Part shown: in pieces, positions 1-5,528 of the stretch
Layout of the letters: every line of letters begins with the position of its first letter
Numbering within the stretch: the stretch's first letter is position 1
Source of the DNA: JACVRW01 sp035705985
GTDB taxonomy: Bacteria; Actinomycetota; Thermoleophilia; Solirubrobacterales; Thermoleophilaceae
Assembly: GCA_035705985.1 (NCBI GenBank)
Contig: DASSVP010000051.1
Coordinates: 1-9,263 of the forward strand
DNA length: 9,263 bases
Direction of reading: 5' to 3'
Notes under the pieces: model-generated
The model's input: the letters and a program-made list of their open reading frames with translations, nothing else
What the model was told of the DNA's origin: nothing
Database searches by the model: none
Position numbers and translations under genes: made by a program

Positions 1-653
1 ACGAGCAGCCAGAACCCGACATCATTTGCGGTTGCGGCAGCGACCGGCGCGCTGGTCGGCAGGCGGTAGGTGACGACCTCAAACTCGGACGCCAAGCAGT
101 TGCCGCCGGTAGGCGAGCCGGACTCCGCCACCCCGTTCCCCTCGGGGGAGTTGGTGTGGAAGAAGTCGACCCCGGCCGCCGAGCCGGTCGTGGCCGGGTC
201 GATACCGGCAGCGGGCTGCACGCAGTAGGTGCCGTTCCCTATGCGCCGCGCCCCGACGACGTTCTTCGCCTTAGTGAAGTTGCATGGGCCCGTCGCGCCT
301 GCGCAGGAAAACGGATCAACGAAGGCGAAGGCACGCGCCGTGCCCGGCGCGCCCTGCTGGCCCGGGTCACCCTTCGGTCCCTGGAGACCCTGCGGCCCCT
401 GGGGACCTTGGAGCAGCGTGCCGCTCGCGAAGTCGTCCCGCTGCAGCGAACCGTCCTTGACCTTGGCTGAGCTGACCGCGTCGCGTTTGAGCTTCGATGC
501 CGCGACCGCGTTCTTTCTCAGCTGCTTCGTCCCAACGCTGTTGGACGGCAAGGCGACCGCTGCGTAGGAAGCACCGCCGAGCGCGATGAACAGCGCCAGC
601 GAGGCGATTACGTTGGCGTAGTTGAGGTGTCGGGTGATGCGATTCGGATGCAT
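1..653 (-). CDS. Collagen-like exported/surface protein, 3' end outside window
   Basis: The first 217 codons of a gene that runs off the left edge are visible. Residues 1-12 (MHPNRITRHLNY) are basic. Residues 13-32 form a hydrophobic segment ending in GGASYAA, which reads as a signal peptide or N-terminal anchor. A region with NSVGTKQL and KVKDGSL follows (about 38-75), and then seven perfect G-X-Y triplets (residues 83-103: GPQ GPQ GLQ GPK GDP GQQ GAP). Four cysteines at 117, 124, 144 and 186 lie in the C-terminal domain, so disulfides outside the cell are plausible. This layout (membrane leader, short linker repeats, short collagen-like stretch, unclassified C-terminal domain) is common in Thermoleophilia proteins of unknown function. 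The ATG at 653 is chosen because the leader begins there; no good Shine-Dalgarno site precedes it. A role at the cell surface is inferred from the leader and collagen motif. No enzymatic motif is seen. Confidence 0.85.
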   Translation of the reverse strand, partial: MHPNRITRHLNYANVIASLALFIALGGASYAAVALPSNSVGTKQLRKNAVAASKLKRDAVSSAKVKDGSLQRDDFASGTLLQGPQGPQGLQGPKGDPGQQGAPGTARAFAFVDPFSCAGATGPCNFTKAKNVVGARRIGNGTYCVQPAAGIDPATTGSAAGVDFFHTNSPEGNGVAESGSPTGGNCLASEFEVVTYRLPTSAPVAAATANDVGFWLL

Positions 654-710
654 TGCGTCAGGCTGACGCGCGGCGAGCGGCACGCGAAGGGGAGCAGGCC
701 GCCAGATCGG

Positions 711-726
711 TGGCGGATAACCGCCA
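711..726. repeat. Short inverted repeat upstream of the collagen-like gene
   Basis: TGGCGG-ATAA-CCGCCA is a perfect 6-bp inverted repeat with a 4-base spacer. It lies 58 bp upstream of the start of the collagen-like gene. It could be an operator or a weak hairpin in the leader. There is no T-tract, so it is not a convincing terminator. In GC-rich DNA a 6-bp repeat can occur by chance. Confidence 0.2.
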
Positions 727-740
727 GGCCGCGTAGTGGC

Positions 741-793
741 GTCGAGCCGTTTGACCGCGCCGAGGCCCTCCAAGCCGTGGGGCTGCGAAGTAG
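741..793 (+). pseudogene. 3' remnant of a SnoaL-like gene
   Basis: Read in one frame this stretch encodes VEPFDRAEALQAVGL, the usual C-terminal ending of Thermoleophilia SnoaL-like proteins. The intact copy downstream ends ALEAVGLSE. Bases 765-785 match bases 1686-1706 at 20 of 21 positions. After GL the frame is off by one: five bases instead of six separate CTG from the expected TAG at 791-793, so a single-base deletion removed the stop. Nothing upstream of about 741 resembles the rest of the gene. It is therefore a decayed tail, and its TAG lies three bases before the next remnant's ATG. Confidence 0.55.
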
Positions 794-796
794 GGG

Positions 797-865
797 ATGT
801 CGCAGGAGAACGTGGAGCTCGTTCGCTGTTCGGGAGCATTCACGCCGCAACTTCGTCCCTCATAA
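797..865 (+). pseudogene. 5' remnant of a second SnoaL-like gene
   Basis: The ATG at 797 opens MSQENVELVR, the typical first ten residues of Thermoleophilia SnoaL-like proteins. Bases 796-811 (gatgtcgcaggagaac) are identical to bases 1304-1319 at the start of the intact gene downstream. After LVR the family resemblance ends, and a TAA follows at 863-865 after 22 codons. With the tail at 741-793 this looks like the junction between two former head-to-tail paralogues, most of whose sequence is gone. It is very unlikely to make a working protein. Confidence 0.5.
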
Positions 866-909
866 CGGGGTGTAAAGCCGAGCGCCGGCCTTGCCGATAG
901 GGCACTCAG

Positions 910-1011
910 ATGCGACGCGAGTGCAACCGCTGCGGAGCTTGGACCTTCCGTAGGATCTGCTGCGGCTGTGGAAGCAACCGGCTGGAGCCGCTGGAACGGG
1001 CATTGCTCAAC
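910..1011 (+). pseudogene. Possible zinc-ribbon fragment
   Basis: From the ATG at 910, preceded by AGGG seven bases upstream, the frame reads a clear pair of zinc knuckles: CNRCG at residues 5-9 and CCGCG at 17-21, followed by SNRLEPLE. The C-x2-C-G ... C-x2-C-G spacing is that of a zinc ribbon. The frame stays open to 1467, but beyond about 1010 it has the Arg/Ser/Pro-rich look of a non-coding frame. It also runs into the SnoaL-like gene and against a better candidate on the other strand. I read it as a short fragment of an unidentified zinc-ribbon protein, or a chance pattern. Confidence 0.22.
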
Positions 1012-1270
1012 GCTCCGGCTCCAGCTCCTCGAGACGACGTACCGCTTCTGGCCGCATCCAGCCGGTGGCCGGATCGAGCGCCCGCGCGTAGAGTTTCGGC
1101 CCTAGCAGCGGCGTCGACCCTCAGCAGTCCATCGACCTTGGGCGTGGTGGCGCTGGCGATCCTCGCCGCGTCGTCGGCCCGCCGTCGCGGACGACTTTGG
1201 TTTGGACGAAGCAGCAGCGGCAAAACCCGATGCCATCGAGGACCTCGGCGTAGATCGGTGCGGCGGTCAC
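1007..1270 (-). pseudogene. Probable frameshifted small gene, function unknown
   Basis: On the minus strand a GTG at 1270, preceded by a G-rich stretch, opens MTAAPIYAEVLDGIGFCRCC followed by FVQTKVVRDGG. This frame then becomes Arg/Pro-rich and stops at TGA 1123-1121. In the neighbouring frame the middle part reads well (DDAARIASATTPKVDGLL then RVDAAARA). Past that TGA, the first frame again reads like protein (GPKLYARALDPATGWMRPEA then VRRLEELEPER) and stops at TGA 1009-1007. Two compensating frameshifts in a former gene of about 87 codons would explain this. The short cysteine cluster CRCC is the only motif seen. I do not recognise the family. The opposite-strand reading is less protein-like. 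Confidence 0.35.
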
Positions 1271-1304
1271 GCGCTACCCCCGCCGGCGGGATACTGGGCG
1301 GGCG

Positions 1305-1715
1305 ATGTCGCAGGAGAACATCGAAACGATCTTCCGGCACGCGATGGAGGCCTACAGCCGCGGCGATTACGACGGAGCGGTTGTCAACTTTGACCCGTCC
1401 ATCGAGTGGAGCGTCCATGAGAGCGTGGCCCCGGATGCGACCACCTACCACGGACATGGCGGTGTGAAGCGGTTCTGGGAGACGTGGGCGGAGGCGATCA
1501 GCGGCATGGAACTGGAGGTCGAGGAGTGCCGCCGCGTAGGGCCGGATCGGGTGCTCGCGATCACCCGAGCCCACGGAAGGGGAGCGGGCAGCGGCGTGCC
1601 GGTAGCCTCTGCGCGTTTCGCGCAGGTCGCCGACTTCCGTGATGGCCGCGTCGTAAGGGTGCGGTTGTACGGCGGCGTTGCGCCTGCCCTCGAAGCCGTG
1701 GGGCTGTCGGAGTAG
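1305..1715 (+). CDS. SnoaL-like / NTF2-fold domain protein
   Basis: The product has 136 residues, the normal size for a single SnoaL-like (NTF2 superfamily) domain. The family pattern is visible throughout: an N-terminal helix (MSQENIETIFRHAMEAYSRG), the D-x-D/E-W stretch around 30-35 (DPSIEW), YHGHGGVKRFWETW at 48-61, then the strands DRVLAITRAHGRG (81-93), ARFAQVADFRDGRVVRVRLY (103-122), and the tail ALEAVGLSE. The fold forms a small cone-shaped pocket and is used by polyketide cyclases, dehydratases, isomerases and many binding proteins, so the substrate cannot be named. It is probably cytoplasmic, as no signal peptide or membrane segment is present. The ATG start fixes the conserved MSQEN beginning; the ribosome site is weak. 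The gene stands alone on the plus strand, and two remnants of relatives lie 440-565 bp upstream. Confidence 0.8.
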   Translation: MSQENIETIFRHAMEAYSRGDYDGAVVNFDPSIEWSVHESVAPDATTYHGHGGVKRFWETWAEAISGMELEVEECRRVGPDRVLAITRAHGRGAGSGVPVASARFAQVADFRDGRVVRVRLYGGVAPALEAVGLSE

Positions 1716-1727
1716 CAGCCGTGGCAC

Positions 1728-1844
1728 TCACACTCGCCCCTCGCGCGCCGCACGCTCCCAATGCCGCTCCAGAATGTGCGGGTGCTCATGCAGGAACACC
1801 CAATCCAGCTCGTAAACGGGTCGCCAGGCACATGCGGATACCAC
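1728..1844 (-). pseudogene. Orphan C-terminal fragment, unidentified
   Basis: A minus-strand frame ends with a protein-like stretch: PVYELDWVFLHEHPHILERH followed by WERAAREGRV and TGA at 1730-1728. A GTG at 1844 would give a 38-residue product. Further upstream the frame runs antisense to the integrase fragment and loses protein character. An ATG at 1855 in another frame gives an equally natural start (MPEAWYPHVPGDPFTSW), so a frameshift near 1805 is a second possibility. The aromatic, His-rich and charged ending resembles no family I can name. It is best read as the tail of a gene whose front was lost near the integrase junction, or as a tiny gene of unknown function. Confidence 0.3.
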
Positions 1845-1884
1845 GCCTCGGGCATCGGCGGGACCGGCTGGCGACGGCCCTCCC

Positions 1885-2133
1885 TTGCCGACCGCTCGAC
1901 GGTTGACGCAGTGGTTCCGGGAGCGCCTCAGGGCGCCTGGCATCGATACGTACACGCTGCGTCATAGGGCAGCCACCCTCGCGCTCACCGCCGGGGTGCC
2001 CCTTCACATCGTGGCGGGCCGGCTCGGTGACGACCCCAAGACGGTGCTTTCGACATACGCGCACCTGTTGCCACAGTCCGACGAGCTGGCAGCCGAGCGG
2101 GTGTGGGCGCCCATCACGACGAGCGCGCGTTAG
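1885..2133 (+). pseudogene. Tyrosine recombinase (phage integrase), C-terminal fragment
   Basis: The fragment covers only the last part of the catalytic domain of a tyrosine recombinase. Counting from the TTG at 1885, YTLRHRAATLALTAGVPL (23-40) matches the second catalytic-arginine box (Arg26). HIVAGRLGDDPKTVLSTYAH (41-60) matches the box ending in the nucleophile Tyr58. A full integrase has about 300-400 residues; the SAM-like N-domain and the first catalytic Arg are missing. The frame is open back to a TAA at 1813-1815, so the true break is between 1816 and 1885. The two positions that usually hold His (HxxR and LGH) hold Tyr23 and Asp49, either a lineage variant or decay. The 3' end is 48 bp from the end of prs. 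No matching excisionase or att repeat was seen. Alone it cannot be an active recombinase. Confidence 0.7.
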
Positions 2134-2181
2134 CGCCTCGTTGGCGAATCGGGCGCGACGCCGTTCCGAGAGCGGGAAGCT

Positions 2182-3216
2182 CTAGAAGAGCTGGTTCTCG
2201 CCCGCGAAGATCTCGGAGACCGAGTCGTCGATGAAGATGCGGCGGATCGAGTCCTCGAGGATGTCGGCGCAGCTGAGCTGGGTGATGAGGTCCGGCGCGC
2301 CCTCGCGGAGGGGCACGGTGTCGGTGACGACGATCCCGTCCAGCGGGCCCTGCTGGAGGATGTCGAAGGCCTGCCCGGAGAAGAGGCCGTGGGTGGCGAC
2401 CGCGAAGACGCGCTTCGCGCCGGCGTCGAGCACGGTCTGCGCCGCGGCGCTGAGCGTGCTGCCGGTTCCGATGATGTCGTCGACGATCACGGCGGTCCGG
2501 TCCTTGACGTCACCGATGACGTAGCCGATCTCGGCGACCTGCTGGGCGGGCCGCTCCTTCTCCATGAGCGCGTACGGCGCGCCCACCTTCTGCGCGAAGT
2601 TGCGGACGAGCTTCACGCGGCCGGCGTCCGGCGCGATGATCACGAGGTCCTCGTCGCCGAGCCTGTCGGTCACGAACTGGGTGAGGATCGGCATCGCGGT
2701 CATGTGGTCCACCGGCTTCGAGAAGAAGCCCTGGAGCTGGCCGGCGTGGAGGTCCATCGTCACCAGCCGGTCGATGCCGGCCACCTCGAGCGTGTCCGCC
2801 ACCAGGCGGGCGGAGATCGGCTCGCGCGGGGCGGACTTCTTGTCCTGCCGCGAGTAGCCGTACCAGGGTGTGACGGCGATGATGCGGTGCGCCGACGCGT
2901 GCTTCGCGGCGTGCACCATGAGGAGCAGCTCCCAGAGCGCGTCGTTGACGGTGAGGCCCTCGCGCTCGGAGCCGCAGATCGACTGGACGACGAACAGGTC
3001 GGCGCCGCGGATCGACTCGGCATAGCGGCAGTACACCTCGCCGTCGGCGAACGTCTTCAGGCCGGCGTCGATCAGCTCCACGTTGAGACGCTCGGCGATC
3101 TTGCCGCCGAGCTCGCGGCTCGCGCGCCCGGCCGTGAGCATCAGCCGCTTCTCGTAGCCGGCCTGGATGCTCCGGGCTGTCGCCGGTGCCTCCGCCGTCT
3201 CGAGGGGCTTGCTCAT
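2182..3216 (-). CDS. prs: Ribose-phosphate pyrophosphokinase (PRPP synthetase)
   Basis: Makes 5-phosphoribosyl 1-diphosphate from ribose 5-phosphate and ATP, the shared precursor of purines, pyrimidines, NAD, His and Trp; cytoplasmic. All family marks are present in 344 residues: FADGE at 56-60, the ATP-site RQDKK at 123-127, the DLHAGQLQGFF segment at 155-165, PDAG at 196-199, and the PRPP-binding loop VDDIIGTGST at 245-254. That loop has Gly250 where many bacterial enzymes have Asp. The N-terminal extension of roughly 20 residues is somewhat longer than usual. The ATG at 3216 overlaps the glmU stop as ATGA. A strong Shine-Dalgarno run (GGAGGAGGA, 3226-3234) sits nine bases upstream, inside glmU, so translation is probably coupled to glmU while also having its own ribosome site. 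Confidence 0.97.
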   Translation of the reverse strand: MSKPLETAEAPATARSIQAGYEKRLMLTAGRASRELGGKIAERLNVELIDAGLKTFADGEVYCRYAESIRGADLFVVQSICGSEREGLTVNDALWELLLMVHAAKHASAHRIIAVTPWYGYSRQDKKSAPREPISARLVADTLEVAGIDRLVTMDLHAGQLQGFFSKPVDHMTAMPILTQFVTDRLGDEDLVIIAPDAGRVKLVRNFAQKVGAPYALMEKERPAQQVAEIGYVIGDVKDRTAVIVDDIIGTGSTLSAAAQTVLDAGAKRVFAVATHGLFSGQAFDILQQGPLDGIVVTDTVPLREGAPDLITQLSCADILEDSIRRIFIDDSVSEIFAGENQLF

Positions 3217-4613
3217 TTGTCCGAGTCCTCCTCCACGCGATCCGCGTAACCCTCGATGTTCTTCTGTTTCTCCCGCGCGATCCCCAACGCTCCGTCCGGG
3301 ACGTCACCGGTGATCGTCGAGCCAGCGCCAGTGTACGCCCGGTCACCGACGTTCAGCGGCGCGACGAGCGAGGTGTGGATGCCCGTCTTCACGCTCTTTC
3401 CGAGCTTCGTGCGGTGCTTCTTGCGGCCGTCGTAGTTCGCGGTGATGGTGCTGGCGCCGAGGTTGCTGCCCTCGCCGACGTCGGCGTCGCCGATGTACGA
3501 AAGGTGCGGCACCTTCGCGCCGGCGCCGATGTCGGAGTTCTTGATCTCGACGAAGGTGCCGACCTTGGCGCCGTCGCCGATCGTCGTTCCCGGGCGCAGG
3601 TAGGCGAACGGGCCGATCCAGGTGTCCGCGCCCACGGTCGCCTCGAGCACGAAGGAGTGGATGACGATCGCGCCGTCTCCGATGGTGGCGTCGCGCGCGG
3701 TGGTGCCGGGGCCGAGCTCGCAGCGCTCGCCGACGGTCGTGGCCCCCTCGAGGACCGTGCCGGGGCCGATCACGGTGTCGCGCCCGATCGTCACGCCTGC
3801 CTCCACCCTCGTAGTGCCCGGCTGCAAGAACGTCACACCCGCGCGGGCGTGCGCCTCGACGATGCGGCGCTGGGCGGCCTCTTCGGCCGCCATGAGCCCG
3901 GCGCGGTCGTTGACGCCGATCCCGGCGTCGCCGTCGTCGGTCAGGTGCGCGGCGATCGTGCCGCCGTTCCGCTTGATGATCGGCAGCACGTTTGTGAGGT
4001 AGCGCTCGCCGTTGTCGAGGCCGACGCCGTCGAGAGCGCCGAAGAGCGCGTTCGCGTCGAAGACGTACGTGCCGAGGTTGACCTCGCGGACGGCGAGCTC
4101 GTCCTCCGACAGGCCCTCGGTGTGCTTCGTCTCGAAGATGCGCTCGACCGAGCCGTCCGAGTCGCGCACGACGCGGCCATAGCCGGCCGGGTCGAGCCGG
4201 TCCGTGGTGAGCAGCGTGGCGAGCGCGCCGCGCTGGGCGTGCTCCTCGAGGAGGCCGCGAAGCTGATCGGCGGTGATGAGCGGATGGTCGCCGGAGAGGA
4301 CGACCACCGCGCCCTCGTCCGCGTCGCCACCGGCCGCGTTCAGCACGGCATCGCGCGCCGCAAGCACGGCCGAGCCGGTGCCCTCCCCCTCCACCTGCTC
4401 AACCAGCTCGACCCCGTCCGGAAGCCCCTCGGCGACGCCGTCGCCCGGCCGGATGATCGCCACGACGCGCCCGGCCCCCGCCTCCCGGGCAGCATCGACA
4501 ACCCACTGCACCAGCGACTTGCCCGCCACCCGATGAAGGACCTTCGGAGTGTCAGAGCGCATCCGAGTGCCCTGGCCGGCGGCCATGACGAGGACCGTGA
4601 ATGGCGCGGCCAT
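3213..4613 (-). CDS. glmU: Bifunctional UDP-GlcNAc pyrophosphorylase / GlcN-1-P acetyltransferase
   Basis: Carries out the last two steps to UDP-GlcNAc: acetyl-CoA-dependent acetylation of glucosamine 1-phosphate, then uridylyl transfer from UTP. Its product feeds peptidoglycan and other envelope polymers. From the ATG at 4613 the protein has 466 residues, close to the family norm. The N-terminal transferase domain shows AAGQGTRMRSDTPKVLH (11-27) and metal-binding Asp109 and Asn235. From about 260 a left-handed beta-helix of hexapeptide repeats follows, with YLRPG (338-342), the catalytic-base His370 in KVPHLSYIGDADVG, and NYDG (393-396). A GTG at 4637 would add eight residues; I prefer 4613 because the family begins just there. 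Neither start has a good Shine-Dalgarno site: the bases before the ATG are pyrimidine-rich. It lies 30 bp downstream of the HNH gene and overlaps prs by four bases. Confidence 0.97.
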   Translation of the reverse strand: MAAPFTVLVMAAGQGTRMRSDTPKVLHRVAGKSLVQWVVDAAREAGAGRVVAIIRPGDGVAEGLPDGVELVEQVEGEGTGSAVLAARDAVLNAAGGDADEGAVVVLSGDHPLITADQLRGLLEEHAQRGALATLLTTDRLDPAGYGRVVRDSDGSVERIFETKHTEGLSEDELAVREVNLGTYVFDANALFGALDGVGLDNGERYLTNVLPIIKRNGGTIAAHLTDDGDAGIGVNDRAGLMAAEEAAQRRIVEAHARAGVTFLQPGTTRVEAGVTIGRDTVIGPGTVLEGATTVGERCELGPGTTARDATIGDGAIVIHSFVLEATVGADTWIGPFAYLRPGTTIGDGAKVGTFVEIKNSDIGAGAKVPHLSYIGDADVGEGSNLGASTITANYDGRKKHRTKLGKSVKTGIHTSLVAPLNVGDRAYTGAGSTITGDVPDGALGIAREKQKNIEGYADRVEEDSDK

Positions 4614-4643
4614 GAGAGGAGGAGGGTACCGAGGCACGACTGC

Positions 4644-5387
4644 TCAAGCCGCCTCCGCGTCACGCTCGTACCAGCGCATCCACTTGCGAACCGCGTTGTC
4701 GCTGACCCTGTACTTGCGCCCAACGGCCAACCACGTCATTTGAGACAGATCCGCCTTGAGCTGCTCATAGCTGGGCCGCGGAACCTTGCGGGTCTTGGGC
4801 CGCGGTACCCGCGCAAATGGGCGCTCGTGGTGCTGACCGCAGTAAAGCGAGCAGAAGCGCTGCTCCACGTGACGGGCGCGAAACTCAGTCCCACACTCCT
4901 CACAGACGCGATCGGCGAGCATGCGGACGTTACGTCCGCAGTGAGTCGCAAGCGTGGCCGCGCAGTTGGGGCAGACGATTCGGAGGTTCTCTAGCCGGTG
5001 GTCTCGACCCTTGCCGTTGACGTGATCGAGGATTAGGGCCATCCGCTGACCGCGCCATAGCTCGCCCTGACCGCAGAGCTCGCACCGCCGCTCCTTCAGG
5101 CCTTCGTCGTACAGCCTCTTCTTCAGGTGGCCCCGGTTGAAACTGGAGTCCTCGACCATGACCTCCTCGAGCGGCCGGCGCTTCGCAGTCCGTGGGCCGC
5201 GCTGGGAGGCGTAGGGGTCAAAATGCTCGGTCGATATACCCCACCGCGCGACCCACTTCCGCAGCGTCGCGCCTGCTCCGCCACTCGCGCACATGCCAAG
5301 CGCGCGAAGGGTCTCTGCGTAGGACCGCGACAGGGCGACCGCCTCCCTGGCCTGCGCTTCTGTGTAGGTGATCCGCGGTCCTGTCAT
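4644..5387 (-). CDS. HNH-type endonuclease-like DNA-binding protein
   Basis: The ATG at 5387 gives 247 residues; ATG 5405 and TTG 5423 are in-frame alternatives. Order of parts: an N-terminal helix-turn-helix-like region (about 8-55), a charged linker with LEEVMVEDSS, then an HNH/zinc-finger core. The core holds CELC (102-105), LILDHVNGKGRDHRLENLR (118-136) and CPNC (139-142). A second Cys4 zinc ribbon follows (CEEC 162-165, FCSLYC 178-183), and a C-terminal helix-turn-helix ends the protein (VGRKYRVSDNAVRKWMRW, 222-239). Relatives often have CPNCH; here Ala143 replaces that last His of the HNH triad, so catalysis is uncertain while DNA binding is likely. Such proteins occur in phages and as mobile single genes. 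It lies between tRNA-Gln and glmU, splitting a housekeeping run. A LexA-like box covers its start region, suggesting induction by DNA damage. A role as nuclease, homing-type enzyme or regulator remains open. Confidence 0.8.
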   Translation of the reverse strand: MTGPRITYTEAQAREAVALSRSYAETLRALGMCASGGAGATLRKWVARWGISTEHFDPYASQRGPRTAKRRPLEEVMVEDSSFNRGHLKKRLYDEGLKERRCELCGQGELWRGQRMALILDHVNGKGRDHRLENLRIVCPNCAATLATHCGRNVRMLADRVCEECGTEFRARHVEQRFCSLYCGQHHERPFARVPRPKTRKVPRPSYEQLKADLSQMTWLAVGRKYRVSDNAVRKWMRWYERDAEAA

Positions 5388-5405
5388 GCGAACACACGTT
5401 CGCAT
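5386..5405. promoter_or_regulatory. Putative LexA (SOS) box at the start of the HNH gene
   Basis: ATGCGAAC-GTGT-GTTCGCAT on the minus strand is a perfect 8-bp inverted repeat with a 4-base spacer. Its core CGAAC-N4-GTTCG fits the SOS box of Gram-positive bacteria and actinomycetes (GAAC-N4-GTTC). The repeat begins with one in-frame ATG (5405) and ends on the next (5387), so a bound repressor would cover the start region of the HNH gene. It lies 22 bp downstream of the tRNA-Gln. The match to the consensus is seen in the sequence; binding by LexA is inferred. Confidence 0.55.
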
Positions 5406-5427
5406 ACACCCCGGACCGATCAACCAG

Positions 5428-5499
5428 CTGGGGAGCCCGGACTTGAACCGGGATTGCGAGGCTCCAAAGGCCTGCGTCTTGCCATTAGACCACTCCCCA
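5428..5499 (-). tRNA. tRNA-Gln (anticodon UUG)
   Basis: A complete 72-nt cloverleaf folds on the minus strand. The acceptor stem TGGGGAG/CTCCCCA has the U1-A72 pair typical of bacterial tRNA-Gln. The D stem is GTCT/AGAC, the anticodon loop CTTTGGA places UUG at 5467-5465, and the T arm is CCCGG-TTCAAGT-CCGGG. The discriminator is G, and CCA is not encoded. The outermost anticodon-stem pair is a mismatch: C27 (5474) faces C43 (5458), leaving four proper pairs. It lies 29 bp downstream of the pucR-type gene on the same strand, so it may be transcribed with that operon or from a promoter inside its 3' end. Confidence 0.95.
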
Positions 5500-5528
5500 G
5501 AGAGGGCATGGCGACGGTACCACCGCCG

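Noticed and set aside
906..1727. Long minus-strand open frame across the SnoaL-like gene
   Set aside because: Most of it is antisense to a well-supported gene. Only a middle part of this frame contributes to the proposed broken gene at 1007-1270.
2178..2192. AGCTCT-TCT-AGAGCT hairpin over the prs stop codon as a terminator
   Set aside because: The stem is only six pairs with a three-base loop, it includes the stop codon, and no T-tract follows on the minus strand.
4635..4637. GTG as the glmU start
   Set aside because: Eight extra residues (MPRYPPPL) are not family-like, and the nearest GGAGG is 14 bases away, too far to help. The ATG at 4613 fits the family start.
3186..4994. Very long plus-strand open frame opposite glmU and prs
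   Set aside because: It is antisense to two certain genes and has the Arg/Ala/Asp/Val-rich composition of a GC-rich shadow frame with no motif.
5428..5499. tRNA-Gln as the attachment site of the integrase remnant
   Set aside because: The remnant is more than 3 kb away, across glmU and prs, and I found no second copy of the tRNA 3' end near it.
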